Source of the DNA: Incurvaria masculella
Lineage: Eukaryota; Arthropoda; Insecta; Lepidoptera; Incurvariidae
Assembly (NCBI GenBank): GCA_946894095.1
Contig: OX335660.1
Span: 1,369,001-1,433,000, forward strand
Length of the DNA: 64,000 nt
Reading direction: 5' to 3'
Positions 41,144-51,835 of this stretch are shown here, piece by piece (within the stretch, counting starts at the first letter, position 1; every line of letters starts with the position of its first letter). A model generated the notes under the pieces. It was not told the DNA's origin and did not search any database. It was given only the letters and a program-made list of their open reading frames with translations. The translations under genes and the position numbers were made by a program.

Positions 41144-41779
41144 CTACGCCTCCCCACTTACCGACGGTCGAGTTAACGACAGTCTGTAATAAAATAAGGC
41201 TGTTGTTACTGCAGGGATGTACACAAAACCATCTCGTTTTACAATTCCGACAGCGTTTATCTGCTTCACAAACGGAGTTGGAGCGACGACGACTGTCTTA
41301 GCGAAGTGTTGAAGTTGAGCACTCGCGGAATATGTGTACGTGAGCTCATTGTCTCGGCTAACGAGGGGGTAATCTGATTTCAGTGACTCCATTTTCGCCT
41401 CGAAAGTAGCAAGAAATATTCTGTATAGCATGTAACACGTTGGAGGTATAATATTTTCATTGATCGTTACTGCTGTAAACATGGTCTGGCAAATGCCAAA
41501 ACCAATCGCTCTAGTCGTTATGCTTAGAGTGATAGCCTTAAGGGTTTGGGTTTCACCCAGGCGTGCGAGAGCGTCATCCGCACTTGACGTCCCTATAATC
41601 AGTGCCTTTTTCAAGTCTTCTTGGTAGGCATCTGCGTTGATTGTTGACTTCTCTCTTCTGAAGTCTTCCATGCGGTTATCGGACCGCTGACCGCGCTTGC
41701 TCTTGTTTCCACGCTGAGGCGTATTCTGAGGTTGGCGCCAATTACTGTTATCGTTGACCACCTCGATTTTTGTTTCCAT
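41144..41779 (-). CDS. Unknown 211-aa ORF
   Basis: Begins at ATG 41779 with a basic, Asn/Gln/Arg-rich disordered stretch (about residues 1-45: NTPQRGNKSKRGQRSDNR). A folded helical region follows (DLKKALIIGTSSADDALARL, FGICQTMFTAVTINENIIPP, CYMLYRIFLATFEAKMESLK), then a VVVAPTPFVKQ segment and a final hydrophobic run. The basic N-terminus plus helical body would suit a nucleic-acid-binding viral or transposon protein such as a nucleocapsid or Gag, but that is only an impression. It lies immediately upstream (minus sense: downstream) of the 1,224 bp array on the same strand. There is no signal peptide. Confidence 0.4.
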   Translation of the reverse strand: METKIEVVNDNSNWRQPQNTPQRGNKSKRGQRSDNRMEDFRREKSTINADAYQEDLKKALIIGTSSADDALARLGETQTLKAITLSITTRAIGFGICQTMFTAVTINENIIPPTCYMLYRIFLATFEAKMESLKSDYPLVSRDNELTYTYSASAQLQHFAKTVVVAPTPFVKQINAVGIVKRDGFVYIPAVTTALFYYRLSLTRPSVSGEA

Positions 41780-42001
41780 TATAGTTATTAAAACCCGTAG
41801 GTTGACCGAAGTCGGTAAAGTTATCGTAAATATTGTTATTTCGACTCATGATGCTGGGGTTCGTCGGAAATCCAGACGAAAATCGCAAGGCTGTTGAACC
41901 ATTAAATGACTTGCAACGGCTGCGAGAAAAATTACGTTGCTCACCTTGATATTGTCTGATGTAATCTCACAAAAAGTTCCGACAGCCAACAAAAAATAAA
42001 A
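41780..42001. other. AT-rich spacer before the 1,224-bp array
   Basis: No gene or element end recognised. Confidence 0.3.
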
Positions 42002-42496
42002 GTCTGAGCCATTCGAATAAATACTTATGAGCTGACTTTACAATTGGACTGCACCAATGCAAATTTTATTTCCTAATTAGCATCTATGGTCACACAGATA
42101 CTACCTTGAGGAAAAAGTTAATTAAATTGAACAACAATATTATACAGAGATTACTTTTATATTTTAATTATTTTTCAAATGCTTTATCACAATAGTATAT
42201 TATGCACCTAGGGAGAAAAATACAGAACATCCTCGCCCGGCGAAGAAAAAAATTTTAAACGTAGGTTTGTAAAAATAGCTGGGCTCCTTTGTATCGGAAC
42301 CTACGCCCGCCTTGGATGGCCCAATTTTTATATCTGCTAGCATCTTTACAGCTGCGTCCAAGTGATATTTGGCTGTTTCCATAGCCCGCATCTCAGCCCG
42401 CTTCTCATATTATATTATATAATGTTTATAATTAATAATTTTATAATTTTTATAATTAATAATTTATTAATAATTTGAATTCGTGGGTTCTTTCCG

Positions 42497-43112
42497 CTAC
42501 CGCTTGTCTTGCACACGGTACGTTTCAGTACTGTTCGATCGGAAAGTAACTACACACGTGTACAACACACAGTTCTCCACGTCGTTCCGTTCCTTGTAAT
42601 TCACACCTTTACTCATCGGCGCTCCCGACGGAATCAGTTTCCTTTGTTCGAACTGGTTATCGGTCAATTTGCATTTGGATGGCATCAGGAGCCCGCTGAA
42701 GTTGAAGCTGCTATTGCTCACCAGTCCCGTCAATCGAATGTACATAGTTAAAGTGAAACTCGACCAGGCTGTTTATCAGCATGGTTTTCCCCGTCGACAC
42801 TGGTCTGACGAAAAACAGATTATTCCTATCCCCGTTCTCCTGGTCGAAGTGTTTGTACGTTATCTCTATGAATTTCGCCACATTTATATCATTCAATTCC
42901 ACCATTTTTATTGTCTCGTATACTTTTTCCACGCTAAAGTCTTCCGGATATTCTTTTGCGTATTTTGCGAGCGCCCGATTGAATATTGAACCTACTTTCT
43001 CTTGAAATACCAAAACTCGCAATTCCTGTCCAGTATTTAATACTTTCGTTGTACTGTTTGTTGCAGAGGAATCCAATGTAGCTAACTGTCTTAGGGTGAC
43101 GTGCCACAACAT
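42497..43112 (-). pseudogene. Parvovirus NS1-like SF3 helicase fragment, unit 1
   Basis: The minus-strand frame from 43112 encodes 133 aa. It includes a helicase-type helical segment (EDFSVEKVYETIKMVELNDI, FIEITYKHFDQENGDRN) leading into a Walker A-like loop (NLFFVRPVSTGKTMLINSL), as in superfamily 3 helicases of parvovirus-type NS1 proteins. The usual first Gly of the loop is Arg here. Shortly after, the frame is lost. The continuing conserved sequence (SSFNFSGLLMPSKCKLTDNQ) lies in another frame (42745-42497), so the gene is broken and lacks the Walker B and C regions. I infer an endogenous densovirus- or bidnavirus-related copy; the family assignment rests on the P-loop context only. Confidence 0.5.
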
Positions 43113-43633
43113 GCTACATCATAGACTATTCATATGCAAATCATATTTTTAAGTCTACTTTGTCTCGTCAAGGTTAGCAGGTCATTACTTGACCTATGAT
43201 TTAATTAAGATGTTAAATGCAAAATGTCTGAGCCATTCAAATAAATACTTATGAGCTGACTTTACAATTGGACTGCACCAATGCAAATTTTATTTCCTAA
43301 TTAGCATCTATGGTCACACAGATACTACCTTGAGGAAAAAGTTCATTAAATTGAACAACAATATTATACTGAGATCACTTTTATATTTTAATTATTTTAC
43401 AAATACTTTATCACAATAGTATATTATGCACCTAGGGAGAAAAATACAGAACATCCTCGCCCGGCAAAGAAAAAAATTTATAACGTAGGTTTGTAAAAAT
43501 AGCTGGGCTCCTTTGTATCAGAACCTACGCCCGCCTTGGATGGCCCAATTTTTATATCTGCTAGCATCTTTACAGCTGCGTCCAAATGATATTTTGCTCT
43601 TTCCATAGCCCGCATCTCAGCCCGCTTCTCATA

Positions 43634-44336
43634 TTATATTATAAATATAATGTTTATAATTAAAAAATTTATAATTTTTATAATTAATAATTTATTAATT
43701 AATTTGAATTCGTGGGTTCTTTCCGCTACCGCTTGTCTTGCACACGGTACGTTGCAGTACTGTACGATCGGAAAGTAACTTACACACAACACACAGTTCT
43801 CTACGCCGTTCCGTTCCTTGTAATTCACACCTTTACTCATCGACGCGCCCGACGGAATCAGTTTCCTTTGTTCGAACTGGTTATCGGTCAATTTGCATTT
43901 GGATGGCATCAGGAGCCCGCTGAAGTTGAAGCTGCTATTGCTCACCAGCCCCGTCAATCGAATGTACATAGTTAAAGTGAAACTCGACCAGGCTGTTTAT
44001 CAGCATGGTTTTCCCCGTCGACACTGGTCTGACGAAAAACAGATTATTCCTATCCCCGTTCTCCTGGTCGAAGTGTTTGTACGTTATCTCTATGAATTTC
44101 GCCACATTTATATCATTCAATTCCACCATTTTTATTGTCTCGTATACTTTTTCCACGCTAAAGTCTTCCGGATATTCTTTTGCGTATTTTGCGAGCGCCC
44201 GATTGAATATTGAACCTACTTTCTCTTGAAATACCAAAACTCGCAATTCCTGTCCAGTATTTAATACTTTCGTTGTACTGTTTGTTGCAGAGGAATCCAA
44301 TGTAGCTAACTGTCTTAGGGTGACGTGCCACAACAT
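43634..44336 (-). pseudogene. NS1-like helicase fragment, unit 2
   Basis: As in unit 1, with the same break after the P-loop. The second frame is longer (to 43634). Confidence 0.5.
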
Positions 44337-44857
44337 GCTACATCATAGACTATTCATATGCAAATCATATTTTTAAGTCTACTTTGTCTCGTCAAGGTTA
44401 GCAGGTAATTACTTGACCTATGATTTAATTAAGATGTTAAATGCAAAATGTCTGAGCCATTCAAATAAATACTTATGAGCTGACTTTACAATTGGACTGC
44501 ACCAATGCAAATTTTATTTCCTAATTAGCATCTATGGTCACACAGATACTACCTTGAGGAAAAAGTTCATTAAATTGAACAACAATATTATACTGAGATC
44601 ACTTTTATATTTTAATTATTTTACAAATACTTTATCACAATAGTATATTATGCACCTAGGGAGAAAAATACAGAACATCCTCGCCCGGCGAAGAAAAAAA
44701 TTTATAACGTAGGTTTGTAAAAATAGCTGGGCTCCTTTGTATCAGAACCTACGCCCGCCTTGGATGGCCCAATTTTTATATCTGCTAGCATCTTTACAGC
44801 TGCGTCCAAATAATATTTTGCTCTTTCCATAGCCCGCATCTCAGCCCGCTTCTCATA

Positions 44858-45560
44858 TTATATTATAAATATAATGTTTATAATTAAAAAATTTATAATT
44901 TTTATAATTAATAATTTATTAATTAATTTGAATTCGTGGGTTCTTTCCGCTACCGCTTGTCTTGCACACGGTACGTTGCAGTACTGTACGATCGGAAAGT
45001 AACTTACACACAACACACAGTTCTCTACGCCGTTCCGTTCCTTGTAATTCACACCTTTACTCATCGACGCGCCCGACGGAATCAGTTTCCTTTGTTCGAA
45101 CTGGTTATCGGTCAATTTGCATTTGGATGGCATCAGGAGCCCGCTGAAGTTGAAGCTGCTATTTCTCACCAGTCCCGTCAATCGAATGTACATAGTTAAA
45201 GTGAAACTCGACCAGGCTGTTTATCAGCATGGTTTTCCCGGTCGACACTGGTCTGACGAAAAACAGATTATTCCTATCCCCGTTCTCCTGGTCGAAGTGT
45301 TTGTACGTTATCTCTATGAATTTCGCCACATTTATATCATTCAATTCCACCATTTTTATTGTCTCGTATACTTTTTCCACGCTAAAGTCTTCCGGATATT
45401 CTTTTGCGTATTTTGCGAGCGCCCGATTGAATATTGAACCTACTTTCTCTTGAAATACCAAAACTCGCAATTCCTGTCCAGTATTTAATACTTTCGTTGT
45501 ACTGTTTGTTGCAGAGGAATCCAATGTAGCTAACTGTCTTAGGGTGACGTGCCACAACAT
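44858..45560 (-). pseudogene. NS1-like helicase fragment, unit 3
   Basis: As in unit 2, with a few substitutions (VRNSSFNFSG for VSNSSFNFSG). Confidence 0.5.
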
Positions 45561-46181
45561 GCTACATCATAGACTATTCATATGCAAATCATATTTTTAA
45601 GTCTACTTTGTCTCGTCAAGGTTAGCAGGTAATTACTTGACCTATGATTTAATTAAGATGTTAAATGCAAAATGTCTGAGCCATTCAAATAAATACTTAT
45701 GAGCTGACTTTACAATTGGACTGCACCAATGCAAATTTTATTTCCTAATTAGCATCTATGGTCACACAGATACTACCTTGAGGAAAAAGTTCATTAAATT
45801 GAACAACAATATTATACTGAGATCACTTTTATATTTTAATTATTTTACAAATACTTTATCACAATAGTATATTATGCACCTAGGGAGAAAAATACAGAAC
45901 ATCCTCGCCCGGCGAAGAAAAAAAATTATAACGTAGGTTTGTAAAAATAGCTGGGCTCCTTTGTATCAGAACCTACGCCCGCCTTGGATGGCCCAATTTT
46001 TATATCTGCTAGCATCTTTACAGCTGCGTCCAAATGATATTTTGCTCTTTCCATAGCCCGCATCTCAGCCCGCTTCTCATATTATATTATAAATATAATG
46101 TTTATAATTAATAATTTTATAATTTTTATAATAAATAATTTATTAATTAATTTGAATTCGTGGGTTCTTTCCGCTACCGCT

Positions 46182-46645
46182 TGTCTTGCACACGGTACGT
46201 TGCAGTACTGTACGATCGGAAAGTAACTTACACACAACACACAGTTCTCTACGCGCCGTTCCGTTCCTTGTAATTCACACCTTTACTCATCGACGCGCCC
46301 GACGGAATCAGTTTCCTTTGTTCGAACTGGTTATCGGTCAATTTGCATTTGGATGGCATCAGGAGCCCGCTGAAGTTGAAGCTGCTATTGCTCACCAGTC
46401 CCGTCAATCGAATGTACATAGTTAAAGTGAAACTCGACCAGGCTGTTTATCAGCATGGTTTTCCCGGTCGACACTGGTCTGACGAAAAACAGATTATTCC
46501 TATCCCCGTTCTCCTGGTCGAAGTGTTTGTACGTTATCTCTATGAATTTCGCCACATTTATATCATTCAATTCCACCATTTTTATTGTCTCGTATACTTT
46601 TTCCACGCTAAAGTCTTCCGGATATTCTTTTGCGTATTTTGCGAG
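46182..46645 (-). pseudogene. NS1-like helicase fragment, unit 4, truncated
   Basis: Keeps the P-loop segment. The upstream 38 or so codons are lost at the array end (46645), where sequence changes to unrelated TCAATGTGTAGG. Confidence 0.5.
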
Positions 46646-46896
46646 TCAATGTGTAGGAATAGATGGCACCAATAGAGAGTCAGTTTCTGTCCAATGTTGA
46701 ATTGATTGATGTAAGTATGAACACACCTTTCACCGACCTATCCACGTGTGGGCTATTATAAAATTAAGTATCTAGCCTTTATTAGGTAACATGAACTTAT
46801 TATAACACTCTCACATGGGTAATTCACTTCACTTTATCGGTTTAAATATGTTTCGGAGTCTTTAATCACTTTTTGAAGCGAATCGATTAAATATTC

Positions 46897-47265
46897 TTAT
46901 CTTCGACGATAACAGGCTGTTGACCATTGCAGCGCCCTCTCTTGTCCTTCCTTACTGGGCTGGATTACGCTCGACGAGTACTGGGGAACAGTAGGCTGGA
47001 CCAGATGTTGAGGCCAAGGTCGTAAAAGCGATACCTCTTTCCGAACGCAAGCCGCCGGCCGTTGTCTAACTCGTCCCAAGATTAGGTATAGTAACACCGA
47101 CGCGATAAGCAACAACGTGAGCCCAGATGCACACTCTGCCCAGGAAATAATATCACGCCGAGGATGCACCTCTACGCGGTTCGAAGTTATCTTCGCCCCG
47201 ATTATTTCATCGTGCTCATTCTTGCTACTTGAACCAACCATGGTCGGGACAGAGAACGGCACCAA
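46897..47265 (-). CDS. Small single-pass membrane protein ORF (exon)
   Basis: The minus-strand frame is open upstream to about 47,305 without an ATG, so it is probably a 3' exon or a truncated gene. It begins with a hydrophobic signal-like segment (LVITILLFSFGTLVPF). A short hydrophilic ectodomain follows (SSSKNEHDEIIGAKITSNRV...), then one transmembrane helix (LTLLLIASVLLYLILG) and a basic cytoplasmic tail (RVRQRPAACVRKE...) ending CYRRR-stop. The layout recalls the membrane exons at 9.4-9.6 kb (a basic tail with a single Cys just after the helix) and at 51.8 kb and beyond, though sequence identity is slight. Family unknown. Confidence 0.4.
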   Translation of the reverse strand: MVPFSVPTMVGSSSKNEHDEIIGAKITSNRVEVHPRRDIISWAECASGLTLLLIASVLLYLILGRVRQRPAACVRKEVSLLRPWPQHLVQPTVPQYSSSVIQPSKEGQERALQWSTACYRRR

Positions 47266-47305
47266 CGTACCGAATGAGAATAATAAAATTGTAATGACTA
47301 GCTTC

Positions 47306-47559
47306 GAGATTTACCTGATACTTATAGTCATAAGAAATACGGTGAAAAGCAGGTCACACCGGCATTGGCCGAATGACTAAATAAGTGATTTATTTCGCCA
47401 GATTACTAACGTAAGTAAAAATGTTTCCTTTGTTCCCGTTTGAAACGTTTAGACTGTAATCTGCGAGTCGTAATAACATGCTAGCCCAAGCAAATAGAAA
47501 TGTACCTATAGCCGAGCTGAAATCGAATCACTCCCGTCCTTGACGTATAATTGTATTAT
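47306..47559. other. No recognisable gene
   Basis: Short AT-rich stretch before the decayed gypsy pol. Confidence 0.3.
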
Positions 47560-48690
47560 AACATATATTTGTTGGCCTTTCTTCTTCTAAAGGTGTAACA
47601 ATATTATTATCCAATTCACAAAATTCAAATCGAAGTGTCTTTCCGTAAAAAATTTAAGAAAGTAATTGTTTTAACATTTCTCTATTGAAATCTCTTTCAT
47701 GTGGTGTTAGATACATAGAGCTGAATAATACAATCGTCGAGTTTGGATTTTATTAATTTAGTTTTTAGTTTCATCAACGTTTTGTATGTATTTAATAAAT
47801 TCTCTATGTCACTATTGTTTGCTCGGTTGTAACATAATATTAGTGTCTTATCTGACTGGGTCAAGTTCTGGGAGAATTTGACCGAGTTCAATGTCTTTTG
47901 ACCTCAAGTTGTAGTTATCTCCTACGTATTGCTTTATCTTCGTTATAACCGTATTATCACAAGATGCGTCACAGGGAATGAACATAAGAATATGCTTATG
48001 ATTTTTATCAAATATTGATTTATCTGATTCTTCAGTATTTAATGTTTAGATTTTATGATTATAAAGTTTTAATTTAAAATCTGATAAAATATCTTTCCTT
48101 TGGATTACATTTATGTTTGGTCTAGATAGTGCGTCAGCATTTTGATTATTTTTACCGGGTTTGTAGATTATTTTATAATCGTATTGTTCTTATTCTAGAC
48201 GCCATCAAATTAATCTCGATCCTGGATCTTTAACCGAAAACAAACACGTTAAAGGTTGGTGATCCGTAGTTATAGTGAATTTTCTTCCAAAAAGGTAGGG
48301 CCTAAGATGCTTAATGGGCCATTTAATCGCTAATAGTTCTCTTTCGATTGTTGAATAGCGTTGCTCCGATTCGTTTAACGTTCTTGATGCATACGCGATT
48401 GGTTTTTCTTGGCCTACTTTTTGACCTTAAGCTGGCTGGCTATGGCTACCTGAGATGCATCGGTAGATAAGATAAACTCTTCCTTTTCGAAATCAGGATA
48501 TTCTAATATAGGAGCTTATAAGAGGTCTTTACAGGTCTGCATAGCCTTATCGCATTATGTATCCAAACAAACTTAACATTTTTCTAGTTAAGAGTTTCGT
48601 TATATCATCAAACTGAGGTATGAAGCGTCGATAGTAGCCTGCTAATCATAAAAAAGCTTTACTAGACCTAGTATTGGCTTTGGGTGAAGT
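47560..48690 (-). mobile_element. Decayed Ty3/gypsy (errantivirus-type) pol fragment
   Basis: In shifting minus-strand frames I can see an RT/RNase H order like that of the element at 61.6 kb. There is a GLLGYYRRF-type remnant at about 48,630-48,660, an RNase H region with [16 protein letters not shown] and TDHQPL-type remnants (48,260-48,420), then a YKPGKN.QNADALS-like end (48,130-48,180) and a NTYKTLMKLK tail (47,760). Numerous stops and indels show that it is old. It is a different, more diverged copy from the errantivirus at the right end. Confidence 0.6.
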
Positions 48691-49084
48691 TGAAAGACAA
48701 CACCAAGCATTTTGCTATGCGTGCGATCGAGCTCAGCCAAGCCAGAATGGTGCCAGAACATATTTATGTAGCTATGGCACGGCCAAAAGAAAAACTAAAT
48801 GTTTGACAAATCCATCACAATCTCATATCCGCCGTCCTAGACAACATTAATCGTGTCTAGGGCGCGGAAATGCAGTTATAATAATAATAGTACAATAGTC
48901 TAGTCAATAAACAAAGGTAGATAGGATGCACTGGTCGCATTGGGTATGGGGTTTAGCGTGGAGCACTTACGTCAGTTCCTTTGGAGGGTTTTATAGATCA
49001 ATATGCCGAGGGCAATAGCTGCCATGGTGGCCGCGATTATAGTCGCGACGTCAGGTTGGATTCAAAATTCTGTCCTCTGTCGCT
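48691..49084. other. No clear feature
   Basis: A mosaic of short segments. No frames, no element ends recognised. Confidence 0.3.
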
Positions 49085-49245
49085 GGTGATACGCAATGGA
49101 CAACCAAAACTTCTAGCCAAGATGTACACCTATTGATAATGGTTATGATATAGCGATTGTCATTCGATGATGGAAGTGCTCCCACGACATCCACGTGGAT
49201 ATGTTCGAAACGAACCGCATGCTCGAAGGTACCTAAGGGTGACTA
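49085..49245 (-). mobile_element. Gypsy-type integrase catalytic-core fragment
   Basis: The minus-strand peptide FEHIHVDVVGALPSSNDNRY, followed by IITIINRCTSWLEV, matches the first-Asp region of retroviral-type integrases (H-x-D-V-V-G-x-L-P). No other domain remains. It borders the 690-bp array. Confidence 0.6.
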
Positions 49246-50203
49246 ACAGTTTTAAGTAAGTACACCTTTGAAGAAAGAGTTGAAAGAGCTTTATGAAAAT
49301 AATGAAACAAACACAAATATAAACCTTTCCATCCTTTACATCACGATTACGTACTAATATTGGCACATTTGGATCTTATGCATCTAAGTGTAAGAATAAA
49401 AAATATAGAAAATATAGAAAAAACAATTAAGACAGATAAGGCGAATAATACAAAAATTAAAAGTAACGCAATATTAGAATTATCTATTATCTCATTCGCA
49501 AGAGTCGCTGGTATAGATTCCTCAACGGTGAAGTTACTTGCGGTAGTTATTTCTTCAGAAGTAGAGTTACATGCGGTAGTCGTTCCCTCAGAGGTTGAGT
49601 TTTTTCCGGTAGTTGTTTCTACAATGGTCGGATTTTTTCCGGTAGTTATTTCTTCAAAGGTGGAGTTACTTGCGGTAGTTGTTTCTTCAGAGGTCGAGTT
49701 ATTTCCAGCAGTTGTTTTTTCAAAAGTCGAGTCTTTTTCGGTAGTTTTTCCTTAAGAGTGGAAGTCCTTTATAGTAGACGCTCTTTCAGTAGAATTATTT
49801 TCCTCTGCAGACGGCATCGATGTGGATGTTAAGTTCCCGAAGGACTCATCTTTGGCAGATATTTGCACATGATTATATGTTGGTACTTTATGTGTTTGTG
49901 GCCTCGCCTGGACCACTAGAAAAGAGACAGACTGTGTAAGCACTTGATTTAATCCCCAGATTCTGAAGCCTGGCTAGAATTGAGCCAGCTTTATGAAAAT
50001 AATGAAACAAACAAAAATATAAACCTTTCCATCCTTTACATCACGATTACGTACTAATATTGGCACATTTGGATCTTATGCATCTAAGGGCTCCCGCGCA
50101 CTAGGCAGCCTGGCTGTGCAGCCAGGCTGCGGCAGCCAGAATATTTGCGCAGCCAGTTATAACAGTCAATCAACGACTAGTCTAGATCCTTCCGTCGAGC
50201 AAT

Positions 50204-50490
50204 ATGGACGTGGAAGAACTTGTTATTATTGCTTACCTATCTCGTAAAAAACGCAAAACAAAGAAAAGACACTGGATTCATCCTCTTTTTCTAGAAAGAC
50301 ACTCAAAAGGCTTATTCCAAACCTATTTCAAAGATGTTCGCGCATTCCCAGACCGGTTTTTTAACTACACGAGGATGTCAGTGCAATCGTTTGATAACCT
50401 TTTGGAAAAATTACGAAATTCAATCAAAGGCATTGATACTCCTATGCGAGCTTGTATAAAACCTGAAGAAATACTGGTGGTAACTTTGAG
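50204..50490 (+). CDS. Harbinger transposase, 5' exon only
   Basis: From ATG 50204 (MDVEELVIIAYLSRKKRKTK) to the donor AG|GTGAGT at 50490/50491. It contains RHWIHPLFLERHSKGLFQTY and the FPDRFFNYTRMSVQSFDNLL segment typical of animal Harbinger transposases, and ends at the start of the PEEILVVTLR helix. The DDE exons are missing. It differs from remnant 1 and so belongs to another family. Confidence 0.7.
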
Positions 50491-50574
50491 GTGAGTACGA
50501 AAATGAAAGATATTGTTAATTAGTCTTAACATTTATTATTTATTTCTTACATGTATGGTAATGAATTACCTAGT

Positions 50575-50895
50575 TCAAGTTGTCCTGTGTAGTAAACAAT
50601 TCTAGTAATTCAGAACCCTGAGACACATCTGTTGCATTTGTGTCAGTTGGTGATAACGCATCAGTATAAACAGTATTGTCTTGCCTGTCTGGAACAGCCG
50701 TAGAATACCCACGGCGGTCTTCAGTGGTCGAGGCTTCTGGTCTATAATTCGAGTGTGTCGAGTATCCATAGCGATGCTGCCCACTGTTTGTGGTTTCCGG
50801 TCCATATTTAGTCGAGTATCCTTGACCTTGGCGATATTGTCCACTGAACGATGTTTGTCGTCTATATGATCTGGCGGCCGATGTCCCTGGTTCAT
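50575..50895 (-). pseudogene. Harbinger companion protein, C-terminal tail
   Basis: The minus-strand frame is rich in Tyr/Gln/Arg/Ser repeats (RQTSFSGQYRQGQGYSTKYG, GYSTHSNYRPEAS) and ends ELLELF-TTQDN-stop. It is a low-complexity tail like that of the companion DNA-binding proteins in this superfamily. The DNA-binding domain is absent. Confidence 0.4.
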
Positions 50896-51835
50896 AATCA
50901 ACGTAACGTTGGCGTCGATGTGGATGTTAAGTTCCCGAAGGACTCATCTTTGGCAGATATTTGCACATGATTATATGCTGGTACCTTATGTGTTTGTGGC
51001 CTCGCCTGGACCACTAGAAAAGAGACAAACTGTGTAAGCATTTGATTTAATCCCCAGATTCTGAAGCCTGGCTAGAGTTGAAACAGCTTTATGAAAATAA
51101 TGAAACAAACACAAATATAAACCTTTCCATCCTTTACATCACGATTACGTACTAATATTGGCACATTTGGATCTTATGCATCTAAGTGTAAGAATAAAAA
51201 ATATAGAAAAAACTATTAAGACAGATAAGGCGAATAATACAAAAATAAAAATTAACGCAATATTTGAATTATCTATTTTCTCATTCGCAAGAGTCGCTGG
51301 TATAGATTCCTCAACGGTGAAGTTACTTGCGGTAGTTATTTCTTCAGAAGTAGAGTTACATGCGGTAGTCGTTCCCTCAGAGGTTGAGTTTTTTCCGGTA
51401 GTTGTTTCTACAATGGTCGGATTTTTTCCGGTAGTTATTTCTTCAAAGGTGGAGTTACTTGCGGTAGTTGTTTCTTCAGAGGTCGAGTTATTTCCAGCAG
51501 TTGTTTTTTCAAAAGTCGAGTCTTTTTCGGTAGTTTTTCCTTAAGAGTGGAAGTCCTTTATAGTAGACACTCTTTCAGTAGAATTATTTTCCTCTGCAGA
51601 CGGCATCGATGTGGATGTTAAGTTCCCGAAGGACTCATCTTTGGCAGATATTTGCACACGATTATATGTTGGTACCTTATGTGTTTGTGGCCTCGCCTGG
51701 ACCACTAGAAAAGAGACAGACTGTGTAAGCATTTAATTTAATGCCCAGATTCTGAAGCCTGGCTAGAATTGAGCCAGCTTTATGAAAATAATGAAACAAA
51801 CACAAATATAAACCTTTCAATCCTTTACATCACGA

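Larger units (their letters stand above)
42002..46645 (-). repeat. 1,224-bp tandem array, 3.8 copies
   Basis: Copies start (GTCTGAGCCATTC) at 42002, 43226, 44450 and about 45674. The last is cut at 46645 inside the coding part. Copies 2-4 are closer to each other than to copy 1 (for example CTTACACACAACACAC versus CTACACACGTGTACAACACAC). Each unit contains a minus-strand P-loop protein fragment, an AT-rich palindromic stretch (TTATAATTAATAATTT) and a shorter downstream frame. Confidence 0.95.
50089..50910. mobile_element. PIF/Harbinger transposon remnant 2
   Basis: Interrupts unit 2 of the 690-bp array. The left end reads GGGCTCCCGCGCACTAGG, followed by a perfect 11-bp hairpin (GCAGCCTGGCT, 50105-50115; AGCCAGGCTGC, 50120-50130). 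The right end lacks a matching inverted repeat and joins array sequence at about 50911, so it is deleted. It keeps a transposase 5' exon and the C-terminal tail of a companion protein. Confidence 0.65.

Noticed and set aside
42669..42989. Plus-strand frames in each 1,224-bp unit
   Set aside because: Antisense to the P-loop frame; no recognisable motif, and the composition follows the complement of the helicase frame.
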